The translations under genes were made by a program, and so were the position numbers. This document shows positions 44,712 through 56,280 of a DNA stretch of 64,000 nucleotides, piece after piece (positions within the stretch are counted from its first letter, which is position 1; each line of letters begins with the position of its first letter). The notes beneath the pieces were generated by a model. It was not told the origin of the DNA. It made no database searches and was given only the letters and a program-made list of their open reading frames with translations. The DNA lies in the NCBI GenBank assembly GCA_015143295.1, contig CM026556.1, forward strand, positions 15,500,547 to 15,564,546, in the 5' to 3' direction. This DNA comes from Tetracentron sinense. Lineage: Eukaryota; Streptophyta; Magnoliopsida; Trochodendrales; Trochodendraceae.

Positions 44712-46423
44712 GTGTCATCTGACACATCTGTACATACCTCTTATTACCACCCACTTTATAGCACCCTGAGCGGAAGCAGTACTAAGCTATCTGCCTTCTT
44801 CGAGATGACTCCAGTAAGCACAAGATTAACTGGTCGAGATGAGCCAGTTGTAGAAGGTTTAAAAACCGACCCTGACAGCCCAGTATCTCCTCAACATGTA
44901 CTGCAACAAATCCCTGATTTAGAGGCAAGGGTATTTAGAACTGAACAAGGCATCCTAGAGCTGAAAAACATAATACAGGATATCTTGAATGCCGTGAATA
45001 GGAAGCAACCGCCCTCCTCTTCTATCCCGATCGTCGAACCACTCGCCTTAAACCGATCAAACCCTGACTCTCACAACCCACCACCTCCAAATCCACCATC
45101 TCACAATCCACCACCTCCAAATCCACCATCTCACAACCCATCACCTTCAAACCGGCCATCTCACAATCCATTACCGTTGAACCAACGATCCTCCAACATC
45201 TCGCCACCACGCACTGACCAGTATGAGGAGGAGGCAAGGATTGCACAGAATACAGAGCAACCAGGCATATCAACTAGCTCAACCATACTCCAGACTTCTA
45301 CAAGGACAGGATTGAGAAGTTAGAACAATTGGTGAAGAGGGCCCAAGGGTCCTACAACTTACCATCCACGGACTTCCGAGATATGTGTCTGCATTCGGGG
45401 ATTCAATTACCTCGAGACTTCAAAATGCCCGAATTTGAGAAATACAATGGAAAAGGATGCCCAGAGACACACCTGAAAGTCTACTACAAAGAGTTGTTCC
45501 AGCTAGAGCATGGTGACAAGTTGCTGGTGCAACTATTTCAGAGAAGTTTGAAGGGACCAGCCCTACAATGGTTCACCAAGGTTGACCCAACTAAGGTTCG
45601 AACATGGGAAGGCCTCTGTGAGGCATTTGTCGCTCAATACTCTTACAACATTGACTTGGTCCCACAGAGAGCAGATCTGGAGAGAATGACTCAGAGAGAG
45701 AATGAATCCTTTATCGAATATTCTGTTCGATGGAGGGAAAATACTGGAAAGATGAACACTTCTTTGCCCGAGGATGAGTTGGTGACCACATTTCTCCGCA
45801 CACTCAAGCATCCATTCAAGACTTTGCTAGCAGCCCAACCTATTTCTAATTTCAGCACTATGGCCAAATGTGGGGCCAGGATTGAGGCTACAATGGGAGA
45901 CGTGGGAGCAGTTGACATGTTCTCAGGATCCAAGGGGGTGTCATCCTCTAGTCGTCCTCAACCACCACGAAAAGATACACGGAGAAGAGAAGATGAGGTG
46001 CAAATAGTGACAACAATGCCTATCTATATTCCCCATTTACCTCAGCAACCTCGACAACCCGAGCAGACTCAGCAACAACTTCCCTCGCAGCAGATGACAT
46101 TTGAGCAGAAAAAGAGGAGAGTCTTCTCGCCCATGCCATATACCATGACGCAACTCCTCCCTTATCTACTAGATAAGAAATTGGTCATGCTGATGGAACC
46201 CAAGCCGCCACCAATCACACTGCCAAGGTCATACAGGGCTAACCAACATTGTGGGTATCATCAAGCCCCAGGGCATTCCACCGATATGTGTTTTGATCTA
46301 AAGCATACAATCCAAGACATGCTTGAAATGGGAAAGATTCAGTTTGAACCAGGAAACACCGACATCAACCAAGCCCCTCTCCCTAATCATGCAGCAGCAG
46401 GGAACCGAGGCGCACCAGCCTGA
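44712..46423 (+). pseudogene. gag: Tat/Ogre-type gag with one frameshift
   Basis: The N-terminal part (44712-45323) is Ser/Pro-rich with a helical segment (DLEARVFRTEQGILELKN) and four tandem SHNPPPPNPP-like repeats (45069-45185). A frameshift near 45285 moves reading to the frame with FYKDRIEKLEQLVKRAQGSY. Then comes the capsid region (MPEFEKYNGKGCPETHLKVY, GPALQWFTKVDPTKVRTWEG, FVAQYSYNIDLVPQRADLER, NESFIEYSVRWRENT) and a Cys/His end, CGYHQAPGHSTDMCFDLKHT. This matches Ogre/Tat gag order. The capsid part has a long open frame of 364 codons. The protein would package RNA; no protease or polymerase follows. Confidence 0.88.
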
Positions 46424-48349
46424 GCCACTTTATAGCCGACTTTGAGCAGTCCAACCAGTTTTTTGTCTTTTTGGTTTATTCCATAATTTCCTTTTTGCAA
46501 ATGGCCATGATGGCCCAAATCGAAGTCCTCCCTATCAGTTAACATATTGGCCAGTGGCCACCCGTCTTTATTTTCCGCATTTAAGTCTGTACATCCTTTC
46601 ATACTCTAATGAAATCTCCCACTTTTGTTAAAATCTGTCTTGCTTATTACTCTGAGATGCCTAGTTTTGGGAACTGAACTAGATTCTAAGCCTTTAAAGG
46701 ATAATGGCATGATCATCGGGTGAGTAATCTAAAAACTCATGACCCTTTCATGAATTAGAAAGGTACTCTGCTCAGCCAAAGATTTTAAGGCAAACTACCA
46801 ATCCATCAGAAGACAAGAAGCAAAGGAGCGACGAAGACCTCCCCGAGCTATCAGGCATCAAACATATTTGAACAAGGATAATGCCATGACCACACATGCT
46901 CTTGACCAATCAAAGAAAGGATAGGAGGCCATCCTTGGTTAACCCTTAAAATCTCTTTCGTACCCATGCAATAACATACGCTAATTAGCCCGTCGAGCCT
47001 AATAGCCTTTCTTTTTAAACCCATACATTGGGGCACCCTATGAATGAAAAATCAACAGAGCAGAATCCAACCAATCAAAAGCAAAGCTTATTTTGAACTA
47101 TGACATGACCTGATTCCACTGATCGTGGATACGTAGGTAACCTCAAACAGGTTCAGTCACATTATGGTAACTTTTCATCGATACCAAACGGCTATCTCTA
47201 AACAGAGTAGAAAAAGCCAACAAAAAAAAAGAGGAAAAAAAAAGAGTAAAGAAAGAAAAAAAAAAGAAGAGAAAAATGGTAAATCTCCAAAATGATGAAG
47301 AGAAGCCAACTGGTTCCATCTCTGCGTGCAGCAAAAACATTTTAGGGTGTCCTATCCCCGACAAGTAAACTTTGAGCCTCAATCGTTTCTACCCCTACTA
47401 CGTTTCGTCCTAGTAACTATGCCCTCCTTGATCTTTGAAAGGTCTTGAGCATCAGTGGTCAGAAGCATTAATCACTACCATCTTATCAGGCAATGACGGG
47501 AGAAGACAGATCAGTTTATCAAAAATCGCAGGCCTAGTGAAAACCAGAAATGGCACTAAGGCGCAAAAATTATGCGAGCCCAGCCCTGACATTGTTGTCA
47601 GGGGTAAAAAAGGGAACAAATTAGTCAATTACGCAAGCATGAGTGAAAACCGGAAATGGCCTCATTGCGCAAAAATTATGCGACCCCAAGACTTGGTCAT
47701 TCCAAGGGTAAAAAAGGGTAAAGATAAATTTCTGATTTTACGGGCTTAGTATGGAATTATCAATCCTGCTAGTGTGCAAAAATAACGTGAACCCAGTCCT
47801 GGTGAAACCTGCTAAGGTCCAGGGGCAAAAAAGGGAAAATCGTAAAGTGCGAGCTTTCATATCAAGCGCCACCAGCAGTAATCAGTTAGTACGATCAAGC
47901 ACTATCTTATGCATCTGGCATCTGACAAGGACATCCAAGAGCAGATTTACCTATCTATCTCAGAATCAATCAACCTAGACGTATTCAATTCCTTTCTAAG
48001 GCAAAGGAATCCTAACTAGGCTTCCCATCAACAGGCAATATCGGACATCTTTCAAAATACATATGTCAATCTGTCAGTCTGTCAAGTCATTCTGTCAATC
48101 TATCACCTAGACATCAGTCTTTCATGTCAAATCAGTCAGTCAAGGTCGTGTCCTCACACAAGTCGGTTCAAACTTGGCTAATCCTTTTGGCAGTGCAATC
48201 AGTTCTCCCGAACTTGAGATCGGTTCAAGCAGATTATCCTGGAAGATTATTTCAGTTGGACAAATCCAGGCATAACCTCAGTCAATTTTGATACATCAGG
48301 CAGATGGCAGATATTAGATAGAGGCTCAGGGTCGTGCTCCATTCTCTCG
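46424..48349 (+). other. Non-coding region replacing pol in the Tat-like element
   Basis: No protease, RT, RNase H or integrase motif is seen in any frame. It contains a purine-rich run (47220-47278) and a repeated segment with GCGCAAAAATTATGCGA at about 47562 and 47668, 106 bp apart. A copy of an LTR hairpin phrase lies at 47111-47145. Confidence 0.65.
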
Positions 48350-48785
48350 CCCCTCTTACCCCATCATTCATTTCATTTGCTTGCTTATGGATAAGCCACG
48401 TGGCTATCCCCTTTCATGCATTTACATTTTGCTTGCTCATGAGCTAGCCATGTGGCTATCTTTATTTATACATATATCGCATTCATTTGCTTACTTTGCA
48501 ATAATACTCAGTGAAGACGGTTGTGTAACCAATCCTTACTAACCTTACATTCTGCTTACTCATAGGTTAGCCGTGTGGCTTTCCTCATTCATGGATCTTG
48601 CTGGTAAAATGGAGCAACCACGTGGCTGTCTCCATTCATCATACACTACTTGCTTACAAACATGCTCGTGGACTAGCCATGTGGTTATCTCCACTTATAT
48701 ATCTTCTTGCTTACTTGTGCTGAAGTGGTCATGTAACCCATTTAAACCTGACTTCATTTATCTTCCTAGCATAGTACCCGGTGGG
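48350..48785 (+). repeat. Diverged AGCCACGTGGCT-type repeats
   Basis: Palindromic phrases such as AGCCACGTGGCT (48394), AGCCATGTGGCT (48446), AGCCGTGTGGCT (48568), CAACCACGTGGCTG (48608) and AGCCATGTGGTT (48675) recur at irregular spacing. They look like an older, less uniform version of the array that follows. Confidence 0.6.
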
Positions 48786-49258
48786 GCAACCGCACAGTTG
48801 TCAGCACCATAGCATAGTACCTGGTGGGGCAACCGCGTGGTTGTCAGCACCATAGCATCTTACCCGGTGGGGCAACCACGTGGTTGTCTGCACCATAGCA
48901 TCTTATCGGGTGAGGCAACCGCGCGATTGTCTGCACCATATCATCTTACCTGGTGGGGCAACCACGTGGTTGTCTGCACCATAGCATCTTACCCGGTGGG
49001 GCAACCACGTGGTTGTTTGCACCATGGCATAGTACCCAGTGGGGCAGCCGCGTGGTTGTCTGCACCATGGCATAGTACCCGATGGGGCAATCGCGCGGTT
49101 GTCTGCACCATAGCATAGTACCCGGTGGAGCAACCGCGTGGTTGTTTGCATCATAGCATCTTACCCGGTGAGGCAACCACGCGGTTGTCTGTACCATAGC
49201 ATCTTACCTGGTGGGGCAACCGCGCGGTTGTCAGCACTAATTGCATCTTACGAATTTT
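48786..49258 (+). repeat. 43-bp tandem array, 11 units, each with a 14-bp palindrome
   Basis: GCAACC starts units at 48786, 48829, 48872 and so on every 43 bp to 49216. Each unit centres on CAACCACGTGGTTG or CAACCGCGCGGTTG or a half-way form, followed by 'tctgcaccatagcatcttac'. It lies in the 3' non-coding part of the Tat-like element. Confidence 0.92.
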
Positions 49259-50660
49259 TTGAAGGAGTAACTGAATGGTTGTCTGATCGACCTTCAGTTG
49301 CAGCCTCTCGTGAAGCTGGTTGTGTAACCAACCTTCACTCATTTGCATCTTTCACCACATGTTCACATTTCACCGCATATCACTGCAATACTTGCTCACT
49401 CTTAAAGGAGTAATTGACACGGTTGTTTGATCGACCATCAGTTGTGGCCTCCTGTGAAACAAGTCTTGCACACTTCATACATTGCACTGTAGTACTTGCT
49501 CACTCTTAAAGGAGTAATTGACACGGTTGTCGGATCAACCATCAGTTGCGGCCTCCTGTGAAACAAGTCTTGCACACTTCATACACCGCACATCACTGCA
49601 ATACTTGCTCACTCTTATAGGAGTAACTGACACGGTTGTCTGATCAACCATCAGTTGCGGCCTCCTGTGAAACAAGTCTTGTACACTTCATACATTGCAC
49701 TGTAATACTTGCTTACTCTTAAAGGAGTAACTGACACAGTTGTCTGATCGATCATCAGTTGCGGCCTCCAGTGAAACAAGTCTTGCACACTTCATACATT
49801 GCACTGTAATACTTGCTCACTCTTAAAGGAGTAACTAACACGGTTGTCTGATCGACCATCAGTTGCGGCCTCCAGTGAAACAAGTCTTGCACACTTCACG
49901 CACCACATTGCATAACTTGCTCACTCTTAAAGGAGTAACTGACACGGTTGTCTGATCGACCATCAGTTACGGCCTCCTGTAAAACAAGTCTTTCACATTT
50001 CATACACCGCACTGCAATACTTGCTCACTCTTAAAGGAGTAACTGACACGGTTGTCTGATTGACCATCAGTTGCGGCCTCCTATGAAACAAGTCTTGCAC
50101 ACTTCATACACCGCACTGCAATACTTGCTCACTCTTAAAGGAGTAATTGACATGGTTGTCTGATCGACCATCAGTTGCGGCCTCCTGTGAAACAAGTCTT
50201 GCATACTTCATACACTGCACTGCAATACTTGCTCACTCTTAAAGGAGTAATTGACACGGTTGTCTGATCGACCATCAGTTGCGGCCTCCTGTGAAACAAG
50301 TCTTACACACTTCATACACTGCACTACAATACTTGCTCACTCTTAAAGGAGTAACTGACACGGTTGTCTGATCGACCATCAGTTGCGGCCTCCTGTGAAA
50401 CAAGTCTTGCACACTTCATACACTGCACTGCAATACTTGCTCACTCTTAAAGGAGTAACTGACACGATTGTCTGATCAACCATTAGTTGCGGCCTCTTGT
50501 GAATCCATTCTTGTATATCGCACATCACTGCATTGCTTGCTCACTCTTCAAGGAGTAACTGACACGGTTGTCTGATCGACCATCAGTTGCGGCCTCTAGT
50601 GAAGCCAGTTTTGCAACAATCATCATTCACTTGCATCTCACTCACTTGCATCATGCACCC
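49259..50660 (+). repeat. 104-bp tandem array, about 12 units
   Basis: CTTAAAGGAGTAACTGACAC and variants recur at 49401, 49505, 49614, 49718 and on to 50546, mostly 104 bp apart (one unit is 109). Units continue with 'cggttgtctgatcgaccatc' and 'ttgcggcctcctgtgaaac'. An older, diverged unit leads the array at 49259. The 'cggttgtctg' phrase is shared with the 43-bp array, suggesting common origin. Confidence 0.92.
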
Positions 50661-50898
50661 CGCTACTTGGTCGTGTGATCCATTAACAGGCAGCTTCATA
50701 CACCAACAAGTGCCGACTTGGCACAATCACACCCGTCCTTTGTCACCCTTCAGTCATCCAGTCCTTCGCAAGCAGTCTAAGTAGAGTTTATCTTTTCCTC
50801 TATTTTTTCTCAGGTTTTCCACACACATGCGTGCAAAATTGAAGCGTTATCAGCCTTTGTCGTTCACGTGCCCGCACCCTCCGACAAAGCGGGGCAAC
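50661..50898 (+). other. End of the Tat-like internal region with polypurine-like tract
   Basis: Non-coding. ACAAAGCGGGGCAAC directly precedes the 3' LTR (TGTAAACACCCC at 50899), the usual position of the polypurine tract in this group. Confidence 0.6.
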
Positions 50899-52929
50899 TG
50901 TAAACACCCCAATTTTGCACCCCCTTAGTCTCTTTGCACATGTCTAAAAACCCCTTAAAAAACCCTCTTTTAAATCCCTCTTTTCGCGGGCTTCGATTTC
51001 CAAAAAATGCCCCTCAGGTAGAAAATGACCAAAATGCCCCTATGGTGAAAAATGACCAAAATACCCATAAAAAGTGTTGAAAATTTTTCATTTTGTCCAA
51101 AATGATTTTACAAATTTTTTGATAAATTTTGGCTATTTTTGGAATCAAATTGGGCTTAAAACGGTAGAAAATGATTGAAATGCCCCTGGAGTGTAAAATT
51201 ACCAAAATGCCCCTGAAAAGTGGTCAAAAATTATGATTTCATCCGAAATAATTTTACAAATTTTTCGGTTCAATTTTGGCTATTTTCGGCCTCAAAATGG
51301 GCTTACAACGACAAAAACAGTTTTTCAGCAAATAAGAGCATAAACCAAAAAAAACCCAAAAAATAGTTTTTTGAAGAGCCAAACAGGCCCTAAGGGGCAA
51401 CCTCGCCCTTTTAAAAGGCGCGACACCATGTGGTCCCCACTTGCACTGCAAACTTCATTTTTTATTATTTTATTTGTTCATAATAAAATATATTAAATCT
51501 CGCCTTTTAAAACGGCGCGGATTTAGTCTGTTCCGCGTTACCGCTCTACTGTTCACACCACTTTACTATTCATTAAAATATAATAAATCTCGCCATTTAA
51601 AATGGCGCGGGCACTATTTTGAAACACTATAAATACCCCCCCTCTCTTCCTTCATTAATCATTCATTCTACTTCCTCTCTTCTCTCTCCTCTTTCAAAAA
51701 TCTCTTCTTAGCGTTTGGCGATCCCGGGAATTTGATTTCGAAGAATCATTCTCGGGAGTACTTATTTCAGAGACCCTTTTGAGTTTCCCGGAAGGTAAAA
51801 TATCGCCAAACTCTGACATTTGCTTTGTCTTTTAGTAGTTTAATTAGCTTTTTAATTATTTTTTAAATTGCTTTAATTGCTTAGACTGCTTGCCCTATCG
51901 AACCCCTGCCCGGTTTTACTTAAACCTAGCCTAACCTGTCGAACCTCTGCCTGAACTTTGGTTCAAACTTAGCCTACCATGTCGAACCTCTGCCCAAACT
52001 TCGGTTCAAACTTAGCCTACCCTGTCGAACCTCTGCCCGAACTTCAATTCAAACATAGCCTACCCTGTCGAACCTCTGCCCGAACTTCGGTTCAAACTTA
52101 GCCTACCCTGTCGAACCTCTGCTCGAACTTCAATTCAAACTTAGCCTACCCTATCGAACCTCTGCTCAAACTTCGGTTCAAACTTACCAAAAACCTGTCG
52201 AACCTCTGTCCGAACCTCGGTTCAAACCCTGGTTCAAACCCTACTTGACTTAGCCAAACCTCTGTCCGAACCTTGCTTCAAATCCTGGTTCAAATCCTAT
52301 CAAACCCTTACTCAACCTAATGCTCCTTGACATGAGCTAAAACTGTCCAAATGCTACCCGGCAAGAGCATAAAAGGCCCAAACGCTCCTGAATAGGAGTC
52401 CAAACCATTCAGAAACACCCTAACATCCAAAGACAAGTCTCAACCTATCAAACATTCACAATCCAAGCAAAACAAATCAAACCATTAATTACCCATCTGG
52501 AACTACGTGTGGCTTGATTCCACTAACAGTGGATATGTAGGCAACCCTGATCGGGTTCAGCTCACCTCGGATAGAGCTCCTATGCTGTCCCTACTTATTT
52601 CAGCATATACATTGCTGTTCATATAATACATGTCAAACATATAGATAAAATGAAAGCTTCTCTTATGGTTTCCCCCACTTTAATTCAGACTTAGGGAGTA
52701 AGTAACCATCTCTGGATGAGAGTTTAGGGGTGCCTAACACCTTCCCCTAACTCAAATGAATTTTTTCTTGAACTCTATTTCAAGACCAAAGCTTTATCCA
52801 ACCTTTTAGGGGACCCTATTTTCCCTAATAATCTAAATAGGTGGCGACTCTCTCTTTTCAACATTTTTTAGCACTATTCCTCCTCGGGTTCAATCCTGAT
52901 CGGGAGTGGGTTAAAATCCCGGGTCTACA
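50899..52929 (+). repeat. 3' LTR of the Tat-like element
   Basis: 2031 bp, TGTAAACACCCC...CGGGTCTACA. The first 473 bp have no counterpart in the truncated 5' LTR; from 51372 on the two align. It contains the TATA box at 51627-51635 and the 43-bp LTR repeat. Confidence 0.88.
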
Positions 52930-54226
52930 GTACTTACAAACAATTCTCTAATTTCTGGAGGTTAATCACATTGTGTTAATGGACATTAATTGTGATTGGT
53001 GGAAGTTCAGGGACTTAGATAACATTCTATGATCCTAATTGAGTTTTAGGAAAGATGTTTCCTAGTAACAATGCTTTAACCAAAAAGGTTGAGTACTTGG
53101 TCACACAATCGGAAATAGGAGATCCCTTTAGATCCCACACACAAGGACCTTCTTAAAGTATTTAATTTAATTTATAATTAAATTAATTAATTTATCTAAG
53201 TAATCACTATATGGTATAGTGAACTCTAAAAGGTGGAATCACATTGGATGTGAAAAACCAAATGGGTAGGACCCATTGAGAATTATTATAAAAGAATAAT
53301 TCAAGTGACCAAGAGGGTTTTGGAAACCCTTTAGGCGTGTGGAGTGGGGCCCACCTAGGGTGGGACGCCCACTTCATGGAGGTATTAATAATAATAATTG
53401 TTATTATTATTTAATTAGTATCTAATAGCTAATATCCTTATTGGATAAGGTTAGTTAGTTAGTTAGAGTTAGTTACTAATTAAAGATTCTTTGTTGGACA
53501 AGGAGTCTATTAGTTTCTTGCTAATCAAGGAATCCTAATTAGATTAGGATAAGGATAAGATTAGTTGGACACTAATGGATGAGATTAGTTTCTATTTTGA
53601 TTATTCCTAATTAATTATGGAGAAACCAAATAGGAAACTAATTGAGGAATCCTTATTGGATAAGGATTAGGAAACTTTGGTTGCAAGTAACCAATAAAGC
53701 CTATAAAGAGGGATGGACGTCCAAGGCTTTGGGCATTCTTGAATTTTCCAGAATTTTCAGATTTGGAAACCTCTCCCCTCTCCTCAAATCTCATGCCCAG
53801 CCCCTCTCTCTAGTAGTGTACGGTCACCCCTCTCCCTTTTCTTCTCTTATGTGTTCTAAGTTTTGAATAATCAAGAAGAAGAAGATCAAGGATCTTGATC
53901 TTCAAGAAAGGTTCTTTATAATAAAAGATTGGATCTTTTATTCAAGATTCCTAGAGCTGGAAATTTGGAAGGGCCATTAGCTTCCATTAGAGAAAGCTTT
54001 AAAGGAAAAAGAAGGTTCGTGTGAATCGACAGGAGACTTGACACTTGTGAAGTTTTGCATGTACTATTCTTATGTGGATTTGACTTAACAATTTCATAGT
54101 CGCAAAGGTGATTGTGATTTCTAAACTTCATTGAATAAAATCAATTAAAATCTTAGTCAGATCTTGGGATTCGATGTATGTCCCCCAAGAACTGTGTTTC
54201 TAAAATAAAAAAGAGGCATACTTTCA
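52930..54226 (+). repeat. Level-1 copia 3' LTR, 3' part
   Basis: Aligns along its length with 23494-24781 of the 5' LTR and ends GGCATACTTTCA, followed by the ATAAC duplication. The 5' part of this LTR is missing at the joint with the Tat-like element. Confidence 0.88.
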
Positions 54227-54231
54227 ATAAC

Positions 54232-56280
54232 TAAGAGGATAACCTGAAATGTGCCACCAATGGAGTACTCACCGGTTTTGCATCTTATATCTTGAACCGT
54301 GCAAAGACCCTCCTTATATACTTCCCTTGGGATAGAGATAGTCTTCCCAGTTTCCTATCTCTCCAAATTTTCATGCCTAGAATCTCCTTTGCCATACCTA
54401 GGTCTTTCATCTCAAAGTCACTACTGAGTTGCTTCTTCAAAGTCTTCACCTCTAACATGCTTTTGATAACAATCAACACGTCATCCACATAGAGTGCAAC
54501 AAATATGAAGGAACTATCTCTTATTTTTCTAAAATAGAGATAGTGGTCATACTCACTTCTGGAATACCCATTCTTCAGCATGAATAAGTCAAACCATTTA
54601 TACAATTGCCTGGGTGACTACTTTAGACCATACAGAGAACTCTTCAGTTTGCATTCCTGATATGTTTTTCACCTCGTCTGAAATCCCTCTAGTTGTCACA
54701 TGCATATCTCTTCATCTAGTTCTCCGTGTAAGAATGTTGTCTTCACATCCATTTGTTCAAGCTCCAGGTCTTTCATAGCTATTATCAACAACAATGTTTT
54801 GATAGAGCTATGCTTCACCATTGGTGAGGAGATTTCATTGAAATCTATTCATTCTCTTTGTGCAAAACCCTTTGTAACCAGTCTTGCCTTGAACTTTACT
54901 TCACTGTTTTCAATAGTCGATTCCTTATTTCTGAAAATCCAATTGTAGCCAATGACTTTCTTCCTCTTAGGCAGTTCTACTAGATCCCATGTATGGTTCT
55001 TGTGTAGTGATTCCATCTCCTCTTCCATAACCTTCTCCTACTTTCTGTGATCGCCATCTGATACTGCTTCCTTGAAGCTGGATGGTTACCCCTTCTCTGT
55101 CATGAGAGCAAAAGCTATCATGCCAGTTTCATCATCGTATCTTCTTGGTACTTTTCAAACCTATTGGGATCTCTGTGGTTGTGGCTATTGATTGACTCTC
55201 TTGATCTGAGGTGATGATTCTTCATCACTTTCTTCTGCTTTAGATCTATCTAGCTCCACCTGAACTGAATGCTCTCTACTGTCGGTTGGATCATCACAAT
55301 GTTGCTCCTCTTTCATCATGACAGTCATCAAAGACTACATCCCTATTGACAACGATCTTTCTTGTTTCGGGTCTCATAACCTGTAGCCATTAACTCCTTT
55401 CTAGAAACCTAGAAAATACACTTTCTTGACTTTGCATCAACTTTGCTCCTTAGATCATCATGCACATGTGCATATGTTGGACAACCTAAAATTCTTAAAA
55501 TAGAATAATCATAGGTTTACTTGACCAAACCACTTCTGGTGTCCTCAAATCTATTGCTGTAGAGGGTGATCTGCTTATCAGAAAACTTGCTGTGTTGATT
55601 GCTTCTACCGAGAATTCTTTCTTCAACCTAGCATCAATTCTCATACTCTAAGTTTTCTCTAGTAGTGTCTAGTTCATTCGCTCTGCCACTTCATTCTGCT
55701 GTAGAGTTTTGGGTGTAGTGAAGTTTCGAGCAATACCCTTATCTGTATAGAATTTAGTGAATTCTGCAGATGTATATTCTCCTCCATTGTCTAACCTCAG
55801 ACACTTCACCTACTTTCCTGTTTTCTTTTCAACCCTGACTTTTCACTACTTGAAAATGCCAAATACCTCAGACTTCTGCTTCATGTACTACACCTAAATC
55901 TTCCTCGAGAAATCGTCTATAAGTGTCACATAGTATAAAGGTCCTGACAGTGACTTCACAAGGGCTGACCCCCACACATCTGAATGAACATAGTCTAAAA
56001 TTCCTTCATTGCCATGTGAGGTCTTGAACCTCACCCTTGACTACTTCCCGAACAGACAGTGCTCATAGAAATATAGCTTGCAAGTTTTAATCTCTTTTAG
56101 GAGCTTTCTATTGTGAAGCTCCATTAGGGCTATCTCACTCATATGACCCAGTCTCTTGTGCCATAGTTTGGTCTCATCATTGTCTTCTGATGAACCAATA
56201 GCGGCTCCACTTGTCACAGTGTTCCCTATCATCTTGTATAGGGTTCCAGTCTGTATACCCTTCAGGATAACAAGGGCTCC
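54232..56280 (-). pseudogene. pol: Level-0 copia: integrase and reverse transcriptase
   Basis: On the minus strand, reading from 56280: the GAG-pre-integrase end (LWHKRLGHMSEIALMELHNR, EHCLFGK), a heavily mutated integrase core, and RT with an intact catalytic LYVDDVLIVIKS (54285-54605: YKWFDLFMLKNGYSRSEYDH, SDFEMKDLGMAKEILGMKIW, LSQGKYIRRVFARF). The wording is that of TNT1/Tork-type polyproteins. The frame is continuous with 10691 on one side and with 58712 on the other once insertions are removed. Many stops in the integrase part. Confidence 0.85.

Larger units (their letters stand above)
41923..52929 (+). mobile_element. Tat/Ogre-like gypsy element, gag only, truncated 5' LTR
   Basis: The 3' LTR is 50899-52929 and the 5' LTR 41923-43534, lacking the first about 475 bp. 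The primer site, an Ogre/Tat-type gag, and long non-coding DNA with two tandem arrays follow. No pol is recognisable. The flanks GTACT (right) and TTCCT (left) do not match, as expected for the truncated left end. Confidence 0.88.
10697..54226 (+). mobile_element. Level-1 copia-type LTR element hosting three nested elements
   Basis: The left LTR starts TGTTGGACATAT at 10697 and the right LTR ends GGCATACTTTCA at 54226. ATAAC flanks both ends (10692-10696 and 54227-54231). The 5' LTR consists of 10697-10814 plus 22724-24781. A met-tRNA primer site follows. Internal DNA is 24782-25936 plus 38505-41922, with weak gag and integrase remains and no RT. The surviving 3' LTR is 52930-54226. It inserted into the RT/RNase H junction of the level-0 copia. 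Confidence 0.85.

Noticed and set aside
48786..50660. CRISPR-like regular repeats
   Set aside because: Units are directly adjacent with no unique spacers, in plant retrotransposon DNA. They are tandem repeats.
53642..53866. 74-codon ORF shared with 24197-24535
   Set aside because: Both are the same stretch of the level-1 copia LTR pair, downstream of its TATA box. The frame is not maintained at the 3' end and no domain is recognisable.
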